NCBI GenBank assembly: GCA_030550395.1
Contig: JAUQPL010000001.1
Location: 379,795-443,794 of the forward strand
Direction of reading: 5' to 3'
Origin: Bacteroidota bacterium
GTDB lineage: Bacteria; Bacteroidota; Ignavibacteria; Kapaibacteriales; HRBIN21
DNA: 64,000 nucleotides
A program made the position numbers and the translations under genes. This document shows positions 37,504 to 47,505 of the stretch, one piece after another; position 1 is the first letter of the stretch; each line of letters opens with the position of its first letter. The notes below the pieces were generated by a model that was not told the DNA's origin, searched no databases, and saw nothing but the letters and a program-made list of their open reading frames with translations.

Positions 37504-38826
37504 TTATCCCTTCCCCTCGTTCGCCCGGCTTTCAACCGCCTCCCGAATCCCGATGAGAATCTTTTGGCTGATCTCCTCTGCAACCATCCGCTTGACGCTA
37601 TCATCGGAGGTCAGGTACTCTGTAATCGCCTGCTCAACTCGCTTGCGAATTAACTCCGTCGTGCCACCTTCTAAAGCTTCCGCTAAGCGATGGATATCCC
37701 GAGACTGTTGCTCTAATGTCTCTAATTGCCCTCGAGCAGCATCTTCCATCTTCTTCAGCATCTTGTCGACCCGCTCCTCCGCCTCCGTATAGAAGAGCGT
37801 GAAAGCTAACAGTGTGAGCATGGAAAACTCCAGGAAGATTGCAAACAGAATCAGCGTCGGACGTGTAGCCGGGATGAACTTCAAGCCACGAATACCGATG
37901 GCAATAATCAACAATGCGGCACCACCATATGCCATACCGGTCACAGCATTGGAGTATTCCTCGGCAAAATGATGGCTCATGTACAAACGCAGTGCCTTGC
38001 CAATCCGGAAACGGTTCTGTCGCCATGCTTGAGCAGCACGAGCGTCCACAATTTCACGAGCGACAAAGTCAGAGAAATGCTCCCGAATCCGGTTATCCAA
38101 AATCTCCCGTCGGAAGCGCACTGGATCGGTTTCTGGCCCGAAAATGCCCTCAAACTTTAGCGGATACTTGGATGAGGCAGCCTGCTCTTCAGGCATTGTC
38201 CGCTCCCATACATGGGCGAAAACGCGGCGGATTGTTTCCCAATCCAGCACAGCAAGTTCCTCATCACGCATGACCAAGACGTTGATAACCTCTTCACTAA
38301 AGCCCGTCTGAATCCGCACTTTCGCCTTCGTTTCCTCAATTGCCTCCTCCACCTTTGCTGACATCAGTCCAACGGAAGGAGGCAGCAGGAGGGTCAAGAG
38401 AATGGCCACCAAAAAACCGATGTCCAACGATAGGATGACGAAACCAAAGGGTTCCAGGATAATCGGGTCTTCACCCAATTTCGGTGCCTTGACCAGCCAT
38501 TCTCCCGCCGCTTTCGTATAACCGTGCTCTTTCTCGTTGCGCGGCTTCCCGGTGAAGTCAAAAATGTACTCCCGGTTAATGTACTCTTTCCGCACCTCCA
38601 TACCCGCATACTTTTCCCCCTCAGCCGAAGGTGTTGCATAAACACCTCGGAAGTTGACCAATGCCTTCCCTGTGGTCGGTTTAAACTGCGAAACGAAGAA
38701 ATACTCTACAATCCGCGGCAGAAGAAGCGCATGGAACATCCATGTCGTTGCTACAAACAACGCCACGAAAAGCACATAGTGCAGTAACCCTGTATAGGTT
38801 TGTCGGGATTGCTTTTGGGGCACCAT
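37504..38826 (-). CDS. Four-TM membrane protein with C-terminal coiled coil; GldL-like TM hairpin (tentative)
   Basis: TM segments near aa 15-45, 125-150, and a tight pair AYGGAALLIIAIGIRGLKF / TLILFAIFLEFSMLTLLAFTLFY followed by EERVDKMLKKMEDAARGQLETLEQQSRDI; directly upstream of porU2 on the same strand. Confidence 0.6.
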   Translation of the reverse strand: MVPQKQSRQTYTGLLHYVLFVALFVATTWMFHALLLPRIVEYFFVSQFKPTTGKALVNFRGVYATPSAEGEKYAGMEVRKEYINREYIFDFTGKPRNEKEHGYTKAAGEWLVKAPKLGEDPIILEPFGFVILSLDIGFLVAILLTLLLPPSVGLMSAKVEEAIEETKAKVRIQTGFSEEVINVLVMRDEELAVLDWETIRRVFAHVWERTMPEEQAASSKYPLKFEGIFGPETDPVRFRREILDNRIREHFSDFVAREIVDARAAQAWRQNRFRIGKALRLYMSHHFAEEYSNAVTGMAYGGAALLIIAIGIRGLKFIPATRPTLILFAIFLEFSMLTLLAFTLFYTEAEERVDKMLKKMEDAARGQLETLEQQSRDIHRLAEALEGGTTELIRKRVEQAITEYLTSDDSVKRMVAEEISQKILIGIREAVESRANEGKG

Positions 38827-38973
38827 CCTGGACGTCTCCGGTGTGAGACCAGTTATACCAACAAACACGCAATATAAAAGATTCTGCCGTCCCTGCCAAG
38901 GGTTTTCGGGAACACGAACAAAACAACTCTTTCGTTGCCTTTTGCTGGTGAAACTACGGCAAGCGAATCCAGC

Positions 38974-40392
38974 ATGTCTAAGGTGACGGAATTACTCCCA
39001 CACCTTCTCTCACCTGATGCAGCGTCATATGAACCTCTATTTCCCGTTCGTCCCGAAGACACACCAACTGTCCTCCACACCTATCTTCCCAAAGGGGTAT
39101 TCCCCTTCTTTCTGCCCGACGTTGACCTTGTGGTCGACCTTGAACGCAGTGTCACCCCTACCATCGTAGATGCTCGCTCAGGAAAGGAGTACATTGACCT
39201 CTTCACCTGCTTTGCCTCCATGCCCCTAGGCTTCAACCACCCGAAGCTCCTGGAGCCCGGATTCCTCCGAACATTGCTCATCGCTGCTTTGAACAAGCCC
39301 TCCAACTCCGACATCCTTACAACGGTCTACGCCACCTTCGTCAAAACATTGTTTACCCTAGCAGCTCCACCAGCATTTCGTTATGCCTTCTTCATCGAGG
39401 GCGGGGCATTGGCGGTTGAAAATGCCCTCAAAGTTGCCTTCGACTGGAAAGTCCGCCAGAACTTCCGGAAAGGATATGCCTACGAACGAGGGCACCAAGT
39501 TATTCACTTCCGTTGTGCCTTTCACGGGCGCAGCGGTTATACGCTCTCTCTAACAAACACCGAACCCAATAAGACGATGTATTTCCCCAAGTTTCCCTGG
39601 CCTCGCATTCATAACCCAGCACTGCGCTTTCCTGTCACCGACCAGGTATTAGAACAGGTCATCCGGGAAGAACAGCAAGCAATTGAACAGATTAAGCAAG
39701 CCTTCCATGAGCATCGGGACGACATTGCTGCAATCATCATTGAACCTATCCAAGGAGAAGGAGGGGACAACCACTTCCGTGCTGAGTTCCTCCAAGCACT
39801 GCGCCAAATAGCCGACGAGAATGAAGCTTTACTCATCTTCGATGAGGTCCAAACCGGCGTTGGGCTAACTGGCACAATGTGGGTGCATGAGCAGCTCGGT
39901 GTCACTCCCGATATCCTCGTCTTCGGCAAAAAGATGCAAGTCTGCGGGCTCCTGGTCACAGAACGGGTAGATACCGAGCCAGAGAATGTATTCCACGTGC
40001 CCGGGCGAATCAACTCCACCTGGGGAGGGAACCTGGTAGACATGCTGCGTGCGACTCGGTATCTGGAAATCATCCACCAAGAGCGCTTGTTAGACCATGT
40101 CCGCCGCGTGGGTTCCTACCTGCAACATCGCCTCCACGAACTGCAGGCAGAGTTTCCTGAGCTTATCAGCAACGTCCGTGGTCGAGGACTCTTCTGCGCC
40201 TTTGACTTACCCAACGATACAGTCCGACAACTCTTCCGCCGCTATGTCTTCCAAAAAGGGGTACTTCTGCTACCCTGTGGTGAACGCTCTATCCGCTTCC
40301 GTCCACCGCTGACAATTTCCGAGGGGATTATCGACGAAGCCCTCGAGCGCATCCGGTCCGTCTTAGCGTCACTACGCCGTGAAATCTCGTAG
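38974..40392 (+). CDS. lat: L-lysine 6-transaminase
   Basis: VVDLERSVTPTIVDARSGKEYIDLFTCFASMPLGFNHPKL; FIEGGALAVENALKVAFDWK; LIFDEVQTGVGLTGTMW; VFGKKMQVCGLLV (PLP Lys). Confidence 0.92.
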   Translation: MSKVTELLPHLLSPDAASYEPLFPVRPEDTPTVLHTYLPKGVFPFFLPDVDLVVDLERSVTPTIVDARSGKEYIDLFTCFASMPLGFNHPKLLEPGFLRTLLIAALNKPSNSDILTTVYATFVKTLFTLAAPPAFRYAFFIEGGALAVENALKVAFDWKVRQNFRKGYAYERGHQVIHFRCAFHGRSGYTLSLTNTEPNKTMYFPKFPWPRIHNPALRFPVTDQVLEQVIREEQQAIEQIKQAFHEHRDDIAAIIIEPIQGEGGDNHFRAEFLQALRQIADENEALLIFDEVQTGVGLTGTMWVHEQLGVTPDILVFGKKMQVCGLLVTERVDTEPENVFHVPGRINSTWGGNLVDMLRATRYLEIIHQERLLDHVRRVGSYLQHRLHELQAEFPELISNVRGRGLFCAFDLPNDTVRQLFRRYVFQKGVLLLPCGERSIRFRPPLTISEGIIDEALERIRSVLASLRREIS

Positions 40393-41391
40393 GTACACCA
40401 CGGCCCGCTCTAATAACCGATGGCACACCTCCTGTACATTCCCCTCTGGTAGGTGGGCTCCCGCGGCATACTCATGTCCCCCGCCTCCGAATTCGGCAGC
40501 GAACCGATGCACAGGAATTCCCTGCCGAGAACGGAATGAAATCTTAATCCCCCTCTCCAAGGGCAGTTCAACGACCAACAATCCAATTTGCACTCCACGC
40601 ACGGAGAGCGTATAGTGTGCAAACCCTTCAATGTCCTCCTCTAATGCCCCTGTCCGCAGGAAAGACTCCCGAGGAACAACCAGCAAACAAACCCGTCCCC
40701 CATGGTATAGCTCCATGTTCGCTAACACCTCCCCTAACAGATGCATCCGAGACAAGGACCATGATTGGAAAAGCTGCTCGTGAACCCAGGGAACCTCTAC
40801 CCCTAACTCTACCAGCTCTGCGGCTATCCTATGGACGTGGGCTGAGGTGTTGGAGTAGGAAAAACTGCCTGTATCCGTTGCAATCGCTGTGTACAGACAG
40901 AGCGCGATCTCCGGCGTGCGGTAGGGGCCTCCCATAAACTGCAACAGCTTCCAGACCACCTCCCCTGTGGCGCTTGCATGAGCATCGACAACATAGACAT
41001 CTGCAAAGGGCTGCGGCTCTAAGTGGTGGTCAATAATAACTTTCGGGGCCGCTGCATACTCAACGCTTTCAGCAACTCTTCCTAAACGCCGAAGCTCGCC
41101 GGTATCAACAACAACGATGACATCAGCTGCAGCAACCTGCCAGGCATGTTCTTCCGAGCGATAGGACATGATGTCTTCCGCACCCGGAAGGAAGCGTAAA
41201 GGTCCTGGTACCGGACTATGCAAAAAGCAGACAGCCCCCTTACCCAGAGAACGCAAATAGTGCTGGAGGGCTAACGCGGAACCAATTCCATCTCCATCGG
41301 GATGGACGTGCGTTGTAATCACTACCGATTGGCTCCGACAAAGCAGCTCCTGGGCTTGGAGGAAAGCAGAAGTAAGGTCACGCTGCTCCAC
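40372..41391 (-). CDS. nrnA: DHH-family bifunctional oligoribonuclease/PAP phosphatase
   Basis: VVITTHVHPDGDGIGSALAL, VVDTGELRRLG, KVIIDHHLEPQPFADV, FGGGGHEYAAGAHLP. GTG start at 41391 preceded by GGAGG. Confidence 0.9.
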   Translation of the reverse strand: MEQRDLTSAFLQAQELLCRSQSVVITTHVHPDGDGIGSALALQHYLRSLGKGAVCFLHSPVPGPLRFLPGAEDIMSYRSEEHAWQVAAADVIVVVDTGELRRLGRVAESVEYAAAPKVIIDHHLEPQPFADVYVVDAHASATGEVVWKLLQFMGGPYRTPEIALCLYTAIATDTGSFSYSNTSAHVHRIAAELVELGVEVPWVHEQLFQSWSLSRMHLLGEVLANMELYHGGRVCLLVVPRESFLRTGALEEDIEGFAHYTLSVRGVQIGLLVVELPLERGIKISFRSRQGIPVHRFAAEFGGGGHEYAAGAHLPEGNVQEVCHRLLERAVVYLRDFTA

Positions 41392-41392
41392 C

Positions 41393-42613
41393 CTATGCTT
41401 CCTCCACTGCTGGAACAAGACGGATATGCGTAATTTCTGGCGGGGCATTCCACCGAATCGGGATTCCCACCGTACCAATCCCCCGCGTCACGTACATCCA
41501 CCGACGACTCACCAGTGTAGACCAGTACGTACCCGCCACGTAGGGAGATACTATCCCCGCCGGGGACAAACTGAGAGAGCCTATCTCTGCCACTACAATC
41601 TGTCCCCCATGGGTATGCCCAGCAATCACAGCATCGGCACCCAGTAGTACCAATGGTTCGAAATAGTACGGCCGATGGCACAGCACAATCCGAGGTGATC
41701 CCATCCCCTGAACCTGACGCTCCCACACCGAGAGAACTCCATCCAGATCGCGACCTCGCTCAACATACTCCGGCAACGACCGAGCATAGAAATCATCAAG
41801 ACCAGCAAGGGTAACCGTTGCGCCGTTACGTCCAATAGAGACCGCCTCATTCCGCAGGAACCGAATTCCAGCCTGCTCCAGCTCATAACAGACGCGCTCA
41901 ACGTCCCCGCCGAAGTAATCGTGGTTGCCCGTGACGGCAAAGACCCCTAACGGGGCTTTCAGGCCCGCAAGAGCCTCACTACAGGGATAAATCTCCGCCG
42001 TGCGGTTAATAATGAAATCCCCTGGCAAAACGATGACGTCGCAGCCAAGCTCCTCCAACTCACGCCGAAAGCGCTCTATCTGCGAACGCTGCATGAAGGG
42101 TCCAGAGTGAATATCGCTGAGCACTCCAATGGTCAGCCCCTCCAGCTCTGGGGCTAAACCAACAACAGGCAGTTCTACAAACTCTACATGCCTCCTCCGC
42201 TGAGTGGTCGCCAAAAGCTGCGTTGATGCTACCAAACTGATCCCACTAAGGACAGCATACCGTATGAACTGCCGACGCTGCTGCTCTACAGAAGAAAACC
42301 CCGACACCGAAGCACTCTTTCTCCGATTCCGGAACATCCCTTCCAGACCCACCCCTATACTGACGAATGCCCCTACTAATGCCCACACCCAAGCACCATA
42401 CCACACAAGCCTTGGCAATTCCATTGGCACCGCCTTATACAGCAGGAGCCAATACACAAAGGGCAGTTGCACAGTCACGCCACCCAAGAAGAGAGCCCCA
42501 CGTTGCCACCCCTTCACGCAGCGCCACAGCCGAACCCAACCGGGTAACTGGAGAAAGAGCAGGAACAGAATCCCTGCAATCGCAATCCCTATGGCAACCC
42601 CTCCATTCGGCAT
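41393..42613 (-). CDS. Membrane-anchored metallophosphoesterase (YkuE/YaeI-like)
   Basis: N-terminal TM helices; GVLSDIHSGPF, VLPGDFI, VTGNHDYF, IVLCHRPYYF, VIAGHTHGGQI. Confidence 0.9.
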   Translation of the reverse strand: MPNGGVAIGIAIAGILFLLFLQLPGWVRLWRCVKGWQRGALFLGGVTVQLPFVYWLLLYKAVPMELPRLVWYGAWVWALVGAFVSIGVGLEGMFRNRRKSASVSGFSSVEQQRRQFIRYAVLSGISLVASTQLLATTQRRRHVEFVELPVVGLAPELEGLTIGVLSDIHSGPFMQRSQIERFRRELEELGCDVIVLPGDFIINRTAEIYPCSEALAGLKAPLGVFAVTGNHDYFGGDVERVCYELEQAGIRFLRNEAVSIGRNGATVTLAGLDDFYARSLPEYVERGRDLDGVLSVWERQVQGMGSPRIVLCHRPYYFEPLVLLGADAVIAGHTHGGQIVVAEIGSLSLSPAGIVSPYVAGTYWSTLVSRRWMYVTRGIGTVGIPIRWNAPPEITHIRLVPAVEEA

Positions 42614-42663
42614 GAGTAGCTCCTTCGGTTAAGGCACCAAAGACGAACAAGGTTCCCACAAAT

Positions 42664-43470
42664 TCACACCTTCCAAGCCCGCACAACTTCTCCAAGATTG
42701 ACTTGGAGGGCAATGGCAGCATTGCCATTACGACGGGCAATCTCCACCAGTCCGTCGCTCCCCACGTACGCACAGAATTCTCCATCGGCAACATCTGCAA
42801 AGGTACGGCTCATTCCAACAATCATCGCATTCCCCACGGCAATGCGCCAGCGTACACGCTCTTGCGGCAACGCTCCAATCTGCAGCCGCTCAGCCGATAG
42901 CGAAGTAATGAGATTGCCGAAACGGTCTATATGCAGGACCTCCCCCAGCCAGACCCCATCCTGGTAATCACACCGCGGAGCAGGGAGCCGTTGCAAACTC
43001 CGTGGATCTATTGGCATGCCCAACTGTTCTAAGTGTACCCCCTGGGCTAAATACGCCGCTGCCGGGGCAAAGATATCCCGCCCATGGAACGTGGAACTAA
43101 CCTCGGATAACCGATATGCAGGATTCTCAAGCACGACAGCTCGGTCCACCCCATATCGCTCTATTACAAAGCTCAAAAGCCCATTGTCCGGAGCAAGGAA
43201 ATACTTGCGGTTGCTTTCCACCGCAACAGCACGCCGCTCTGTTCCAACTCCTGGATCCACAACAGCAACGAAAATAGAGCCATCGGGGAAATACGGTTCT
43301 GCAGCCCAAAGCGCATAAGCACCTTGGCGCACTTGCTGCGGACGTATATGGTGAAGGAGGTCAATGACCGATGCCTGTGGCGCAATGCGAGCAATGACTC
43401 CCTTGAGAACTCCAACGTAAGTGTCCTGCAAACCATAATCAGTCAACAACACGATGGGCGAATTCACCAT
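42664..43470 (-). CDS. SAM hydroxide adenosyltransferase/SAM hydrolase (DUF62)
   Basis: IVLLTDYGLQDTYVGVLKGVI; VVDPGVGTERRAVAVE and STFHGRDIFAPAAA provide the Asp/Arg/His triad; HIDRFGNLITSL. Confidence 0.9.
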   Translation of the reverse strand: MVNSPIVLLTDYGLQDTYVGVLKGVIARIAPQASVIDLLHHIRPQQVRQGAYALWAAEPYFPDGSIFVAVVDPGVGTERRAVAVESNRKYFLAPDNGLLSFVIERYGVDRAVVLENPAYRLSEVSSTFHGRDIFAPAAAYLAQGVHLEQLGMPIDPRSLQRLPAPRCDYQDGVWLGEVLHIDRFGNLITSLSAERLQIGALPQERVRWRIAVGNAMIVGMSRTFADVADGEFCAYVGSDGLVEIARRNGNAAIALQVNLGEVVRAWKV

Positions 43471-43593
43471 GACCTATTCCCTCTTGCCTTGCTGAGCAAG
43501 AGACGAATCAAGTATGGTGCCTACCATGGCTGGTATGGGTGGATTTTGCATTTTTGTGCTTCTCAAAACTCGTTATCCTTCCCGCACTGGAAC

Positions 43594-44805
43594 ATGCGTG
43601 GGCATTTACAGAACTTTTGTCTCCTTCTCGGAAGCCTTGCCAGTACGCTTGTATGGAGTGGATGCAATGATGCCCCATCCCCTGTAGGAGCTGAATTTCT
43701 CCCCGACACCGCTCAACTCTATGTCCTGACCGCACCACCGGACTCTGTCTTTGAGGCTGTGGCAACACATCGCCTTCCCCAACCCCTTTTCAACGTCGGT
43801 ATACTCTACATCGGGCGCTTCCAGAGCATGGAAGCCCGAACGTTGCTACGCTTCACCGATATCCCTGACACCCTCGGCTCTCTGACGGCCGAATCCATTC
43901 TGCGGGCAACTCTACTCCTTTCTCCCGAGCGATACGCCCTTGGGGATACCAGTAGTGGCGCCACCCACGTTCCATTCAGCATCCACAAAGTTATCCGCTT
44001 GTGGACACCTAAGGCAACGTGGGACAGCCTCTTTGCTGGAGGCGACGCCGGAACCCTTGATCCGACAGAGTTAGGTCGCTGGGAAACACCGATCCCACTG
44101 CGGGACACTGTCCAACCTATCCGGATAGAGCTCAATGACCTTGGACGCCAGCTTATCGCCGAATGGCTCCGCTTCCAATCCGATAGCTCTCTCCGACAAC
44201 AAATCTACGGCCTTGCCCTCCTGCCTACCCCTTCCGGAAGCGCTATTCGGGCGTTTGCCACGCAAGCGATTGGTCAACTGGAACGTCCAGCCCCGAAACT
44301 GGAGATTCTCTACCGCCATCCTTCCGGCAATGTGGACACCCTATACTTGACAGCTGGCTATGCCGGAAGCTTCATTTCCCCTGCTGACGCTGATACCACC
44401 CGCTACCTTATCCTCCAACCCGGTATTGCCTACCAACCAAAGCTCTCACTGCGGCTTACCGCACTGCCCCCACTGGCAGCAATTCACCGGGCTGAACTGC
44501 GCCTTACCATAGACTCAACCGCTTGCTGGACGGGCAACCGAGAGCGCTCTCGGACACTCCTACTACTCCCTTCGGATACGAACGCTCCAGGCTGGGTTAG
44601 CACAACAGCGACCTACGACCCACAATCGGGAGCCTTCATTAGCAAAACGCTCGCTCCCTTGCTGGAGTACTGGTTCCGCCGTCAGCAGCGGGGAACTCTT
44701 ATTGTAAGCCTCCCCGCAACAGAGCTCTACGGTCGCTTAGACCGACTAGCCTTCCTCCCTCAACCTCAGCTTACCATTGTCTACTCCCGGCGGAAGCAGC
44801 CATGA
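43594..44805 (+). CDS. Putative lipoprotein with DNRLRE/DUF4270-like beta domains
   Basis: MRGHLQNFCLLLGSLASTLVWSGC lipobox; LLRFTDIP.TLGSLTAESILRATLLLSPERYALGD and second similar segment. Confidence 0.65.
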   Translation: MRGHLQNFCLLLGSLASTLVWSGCNDAPSPVGAEFLPDTAQLYVLTAPPDSVFEAVATHRLPQPLFNVGILYIGRFQSMEARTLLRFTDIPDTLGSLTAESILRATLLLSPERYALGDTSSGATHVPFSIHKVIRLWTPKATWDSLFAGGDAGTLDPTELGRWETPIPLRDTVQPIRIELNDLGRQLIAEWLRFQSDSSLRQQIYGLALLPTPSGSAIRAFATQAIGQLERPAPKLEILYRHPSGNVDTLYLTAGYAGSFISPADADTTRYLILQPGIAYQPKLSLRLTALPPLAAIHRAELRLTIDSTACWTGNRERSRTLLLLPSDTNAPGWVSTTATYDPQSGAFISKTLAPLLEYWFRRQQRGTLIVSLPATELYGRLDRLAFLPQPQLTIVYSRRKQP

Positions 44806-46022
44806 GATACCTCTTGCTCACTTTCGCAGTAGTACTCCCCACTCTCCTACGGGCACAGGGCGGCTCAAACTACTCTACCATCGGTATCGGTGATTTCCGC
44901 CCCGCCATTGGAGCCCTTTACGACGGCGCTAGTTCCTACGGCATTGCGCTGCCGTCCACCTACACCATCAGCACGGTCAATCCAGCTCTGTGGACGTTTG
45001 TCCAGACAACACGCCTGCAAGGAGGCTATCGCTTCCATCAACAGCTGATCACAGCAGGGGTAGGAAGGAGAGCACAAAACAACGGCAAAGTTGAGGGACT
45101 CATCACGCTGTTTGCCATTGACACAGCTCAAGGTTGGAGCCTCAGCTGGGGCTTCTACCCTTTAACTTCCGTCAATGCTGCCATCGCAGTCCCTGTGGCC
45201 GTCCCATTGCCCGAAGAGCATCTGAAGGGAAACTACCGCTTTCTCACCACAGGTGGTATCAGCACCATGCATCTGGGACTTGCTACTCGCCTCACCCCCT
45301 CCATCGGCGCCGGAGTAGCCATACGGTACCACTTCGGTCTCTTCCAAACCGAGCGTACCACTACTTTCCAGGACTCATGGACGGCCCCTGACACCCTCAC
45401 AGTCACAGATTGGATATCGGGGGCCAACCTCCTCCTTGGCATTTGGTACCGCCCTACCCTGAATTGGCTATTTGCAGCTTCGCTGACAACACCGACCACC
45501 TTTACCACTGACCAGATATGGCGGTATGCCTTCGTGAACACCTATGGAGACAGTACCATAGAGCGTTCCCTCCGCTGGCGTCTCCCTGCAACCTTCGGTT
45601 TCGGAATTGCCTACCAATGGAATCGCATGTCTGTAGCCGCCGAAGGCTTCTACGCTGACTTCCAAAACCTCAATTACCGACTGCCTACAGGGACAGAATT
45701 CCAGGCCTTGTACCGAGCTTCCCTCAGCCTACGACGCGAAGCACGCGCAGGAGGAAGTCGCTCATACTGGAATCAGCTCGGATTGTCCGCAGGGGTCAGC
45801 TGGCAACGCCTTTACTATCGCACTGCAGGGCATCCCATCTCCGAAGCCGCTCTTTCTGCCGGCATGAGTCTTCCTCTGGGAAGTGCTGCGATTCTAGACA
45901 TAGCGTGTCAGAGCGGCATCCGAGGAAAACGTGCTCCGAGACTGGTCCAGGAATGGTTCGGGCGCTTTACTTTTACCCTCAGCATCGGCGAGCGATGGTT
46001 TATTCCATCGCGGCGCCGCTAA
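44802..46022 (+). CDS. Hypothetical outer-membrane beta-barrel protein
   Basis: ATGA overlap with the previous gene; signal peptide; SNYSTIGIGDF..NPALW and repeated amphipathic strands, FadL/PorV-like appearance. Confidence 0.65.
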   Translation: MRYLLLTFAVVLPTLLRAQGGSNYSTIGIGDFRPAIGALYDGASSYGIALPSTYTISTVNPALWTFVQTTRLQGGYRFHQQLITAGVGRRAQNNGKVEGLITLFAIDTAQGWSLSWGFYPLTSVNAAIAVPVAVPLPEEHLKGNYRFLTTGGISTMHLGLATRLTPSIGAGVAIRYHFGLFQTERTTTFQDSWTAPDTLTVTDWISGANLLLGIWYRPTLNWLFAASLTTPTTFTTDQIWRYAFVNTYGDSTIERSLRWRLPATFGFGIAYQWNRMSVAAEGFYADFQNLNYRLPTGTEFQALYRASLSLRREARAGGSRSYWNQLGLSAGVSWQRLYYRTAGHPISEAALSAGMSLPLGSAAILDIACQSGIRGKRAPRLVQEWFGRFTFTLSIGERWFIPSRRR

Positions 46023-46510
46023 ATCCGTTGGGGCTTACCTCCCTGGTACCGACGCAGAATCTCCTGCACGATACCGCTGGTGGAGTACCCAGAAACATAC
46101 GGTAGCACCACTACTTCACCTCCCCAGGACCGGACTAAAGATGCCCCAGCAATTTGCTCCGGCCTATAGTCTCCTCCCTTCACAAGGACATCGGGACGCA
46201 ACTGGGCAATCAGTACTTCGGGCGTGTCTTCGTCAAAGAGCGTGACGAAATCCACCGCCTTCAAGGCAGCCACCAGCGCTGCTCGCTCTTGCTGTGAGCG
46301 GAGCGGACGTCTATCCCCTTTGAGACGCCGAACAGAAACGTCCGTGTTGACCCCCACTATGAGGACATCCCCCAAGCGGCGTGCCTGCTCTAAGTACTGC
46401 ACATGCCCAAAGTGGAGGAGGTCAAAGCAGCCATTGGTGAAGACGATACGTTTCCCCTGCTGCCGGAGTTGCTCACACAGCAGTGTTAAGACAGAACGGT
46501 CAAGCACCAT
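46019..46510 (-). CDS. hldE-like: D-glycero-beta-D-manno-heptose 1-phosphate adenylyltransferase
   Basis: IVFTNGCFDLLHFGHVQYLEQARRLGDVLIVGVNTDVSVRRLKGDRRP nucleotidyltransferase motif. Confidence 0.92.
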   Translation of the reverse strand: MVLDRSVLTLLCEQLRQQGKRIVFTNGCFDLLHFGHVQYLEQARRLGDVLIVGVNTDVSVRRLKGDRRPLRSQQERAALVAALKAVDFVTLFDEDTPEVLIAQLRPDVLVKGGDYRPEQIAGASLVRSWGGEVVVLPYVSGYSTSGIVQEILRRYQGGKPQRI

Positions 46511-46512
46511 CA

Positions 46513-47505
46513 CTATCCCCCTTGAGCAACAGCTTCTAGCAAGGCTTTGGGTTCTACTGGTACGACACCCGGTTGGGCACAAACAACGCCGGCAGCGAAA
46601 TTCGCCAATGCTGCAGCTTCCCGTAAGGTTGCTCCAGCAACGAGAGCTGCAGCAACCGTAGCAATGACCGTATCCCCTGCACCGGACACATCAGCGACGT
46701 GGCGCGCTCGCGCAGGGATAAAGCTTTGCCTTCCGTCAGTAGCCTCATACAGGAACATCCCCTGTTCGCCCAAGGTGATTAGCACAGCAGCACATTGCAG
46801 TCGCTCCTGAAGTTGAATGGCCGCCCGTTGGATATCCTCCCTTGTCTGCAATGGCTGCTGCAATGCTTGCGCTACTTCGCGCCGATTCGGCTTAAAGAGC
46901 CTCACTCCAGCGTAAGCAAAAAAGTTCTCCTGTTTGGGATCCACCAGCACAGGGATGCCCCGGTGCCGCATAAGCTGGAGTACTGCCGCAATGAGCTCGG
47001 GAGTCAGCAGCCCTTTGTTGTAGTCTTCAATGACAAGCGCCTCTATATCTTCAGCCTCTTCAAGAACTCGCATCACCTGAGCCGCTACTGTACTATTCAC
47101 AGGGGTACGAACCTCCCGGTCCACCCGCACCAGGTGTTGGTGATTGCCCAAGATGCGAATCTTCTCCGTTGTAGGACGCCCCAATTGCCGGAGAATCCCA
47201 TCCGTCCGACATCCTAGCTGCTGCAGGAGTTCTAGCAGCATCTGTCCAGCGGCATCCTCGCCAATCACACCGATCAGAAGTGGCTTTAGCCCAAGTGTAT
47301 GCAGATTATGAGCGACGTTGGCTGCACCTCCTAACCGAGCTTGCTCTTCCTCCAGGTCCACAACCGGCACAGGGGCTTCCGGTGAAATTCTTGTCACACT
47401 CCCCCAGAAGTAGCGGTCCAGCATGATATCACCCAGCACCGCCACTTGCCGTCCCCGACACTGTTCCAGTAACTCTTGTGCCCGCTCAACAGTGAGACCA
47501 TCCAT
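46513..47505 (-). CDS. hldE-like: D-glycero-beta-D-manno-heptose-7-phosphate kinase
   Basis: VAVLGDIMLDRYFWGSVTRISPEAPVPVVDLEEEQARLGGAANVAHNL; ALVIEDYNKGLLTPEL; DVSGAGDTVIATVAAAL (PfkB family). Confidence 0.93.
   Translation of the reverse strand: MDGLTVERAQELLEQCRGRQVAVLGDIMLDRYFWGSVTRISPEAPVPVVDLEEEQARLGGAANVAHNLHTLGLKPLLIGVIGEDAAGQMLLELLQQLGCRTDGILRQLGRPTTEKIRILGNHQHLVRVDREVRTPVNSTVAAQVMRVLEEAEDIEALVIEDYNKGLLTPELIAAVLQLMRHRGIPVLVDPKQENFFAYAGVRLFKPNRREVAQALQQPLQTREDIQRAAIQLQERLQCAAVLITLGEQGMFLYEATDGRQSFIPARARHVADVSGAGDTVIATVAAALVAGATLREAAALANFAAGVVCAQPGVVPVEPKALLEAVAQGG

Noticed and set aside
42664-43470. Fluorinase/chlorinase call for the DUF62 protein, tempting because crcB is in the same window
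   Set aside because: The Asp/Arg/His triad pattern (VVDPGVGTERR, STFHGRD) fits SAM hydroxide adenosyltransferase; crcB is 15 kb away and unlinked.
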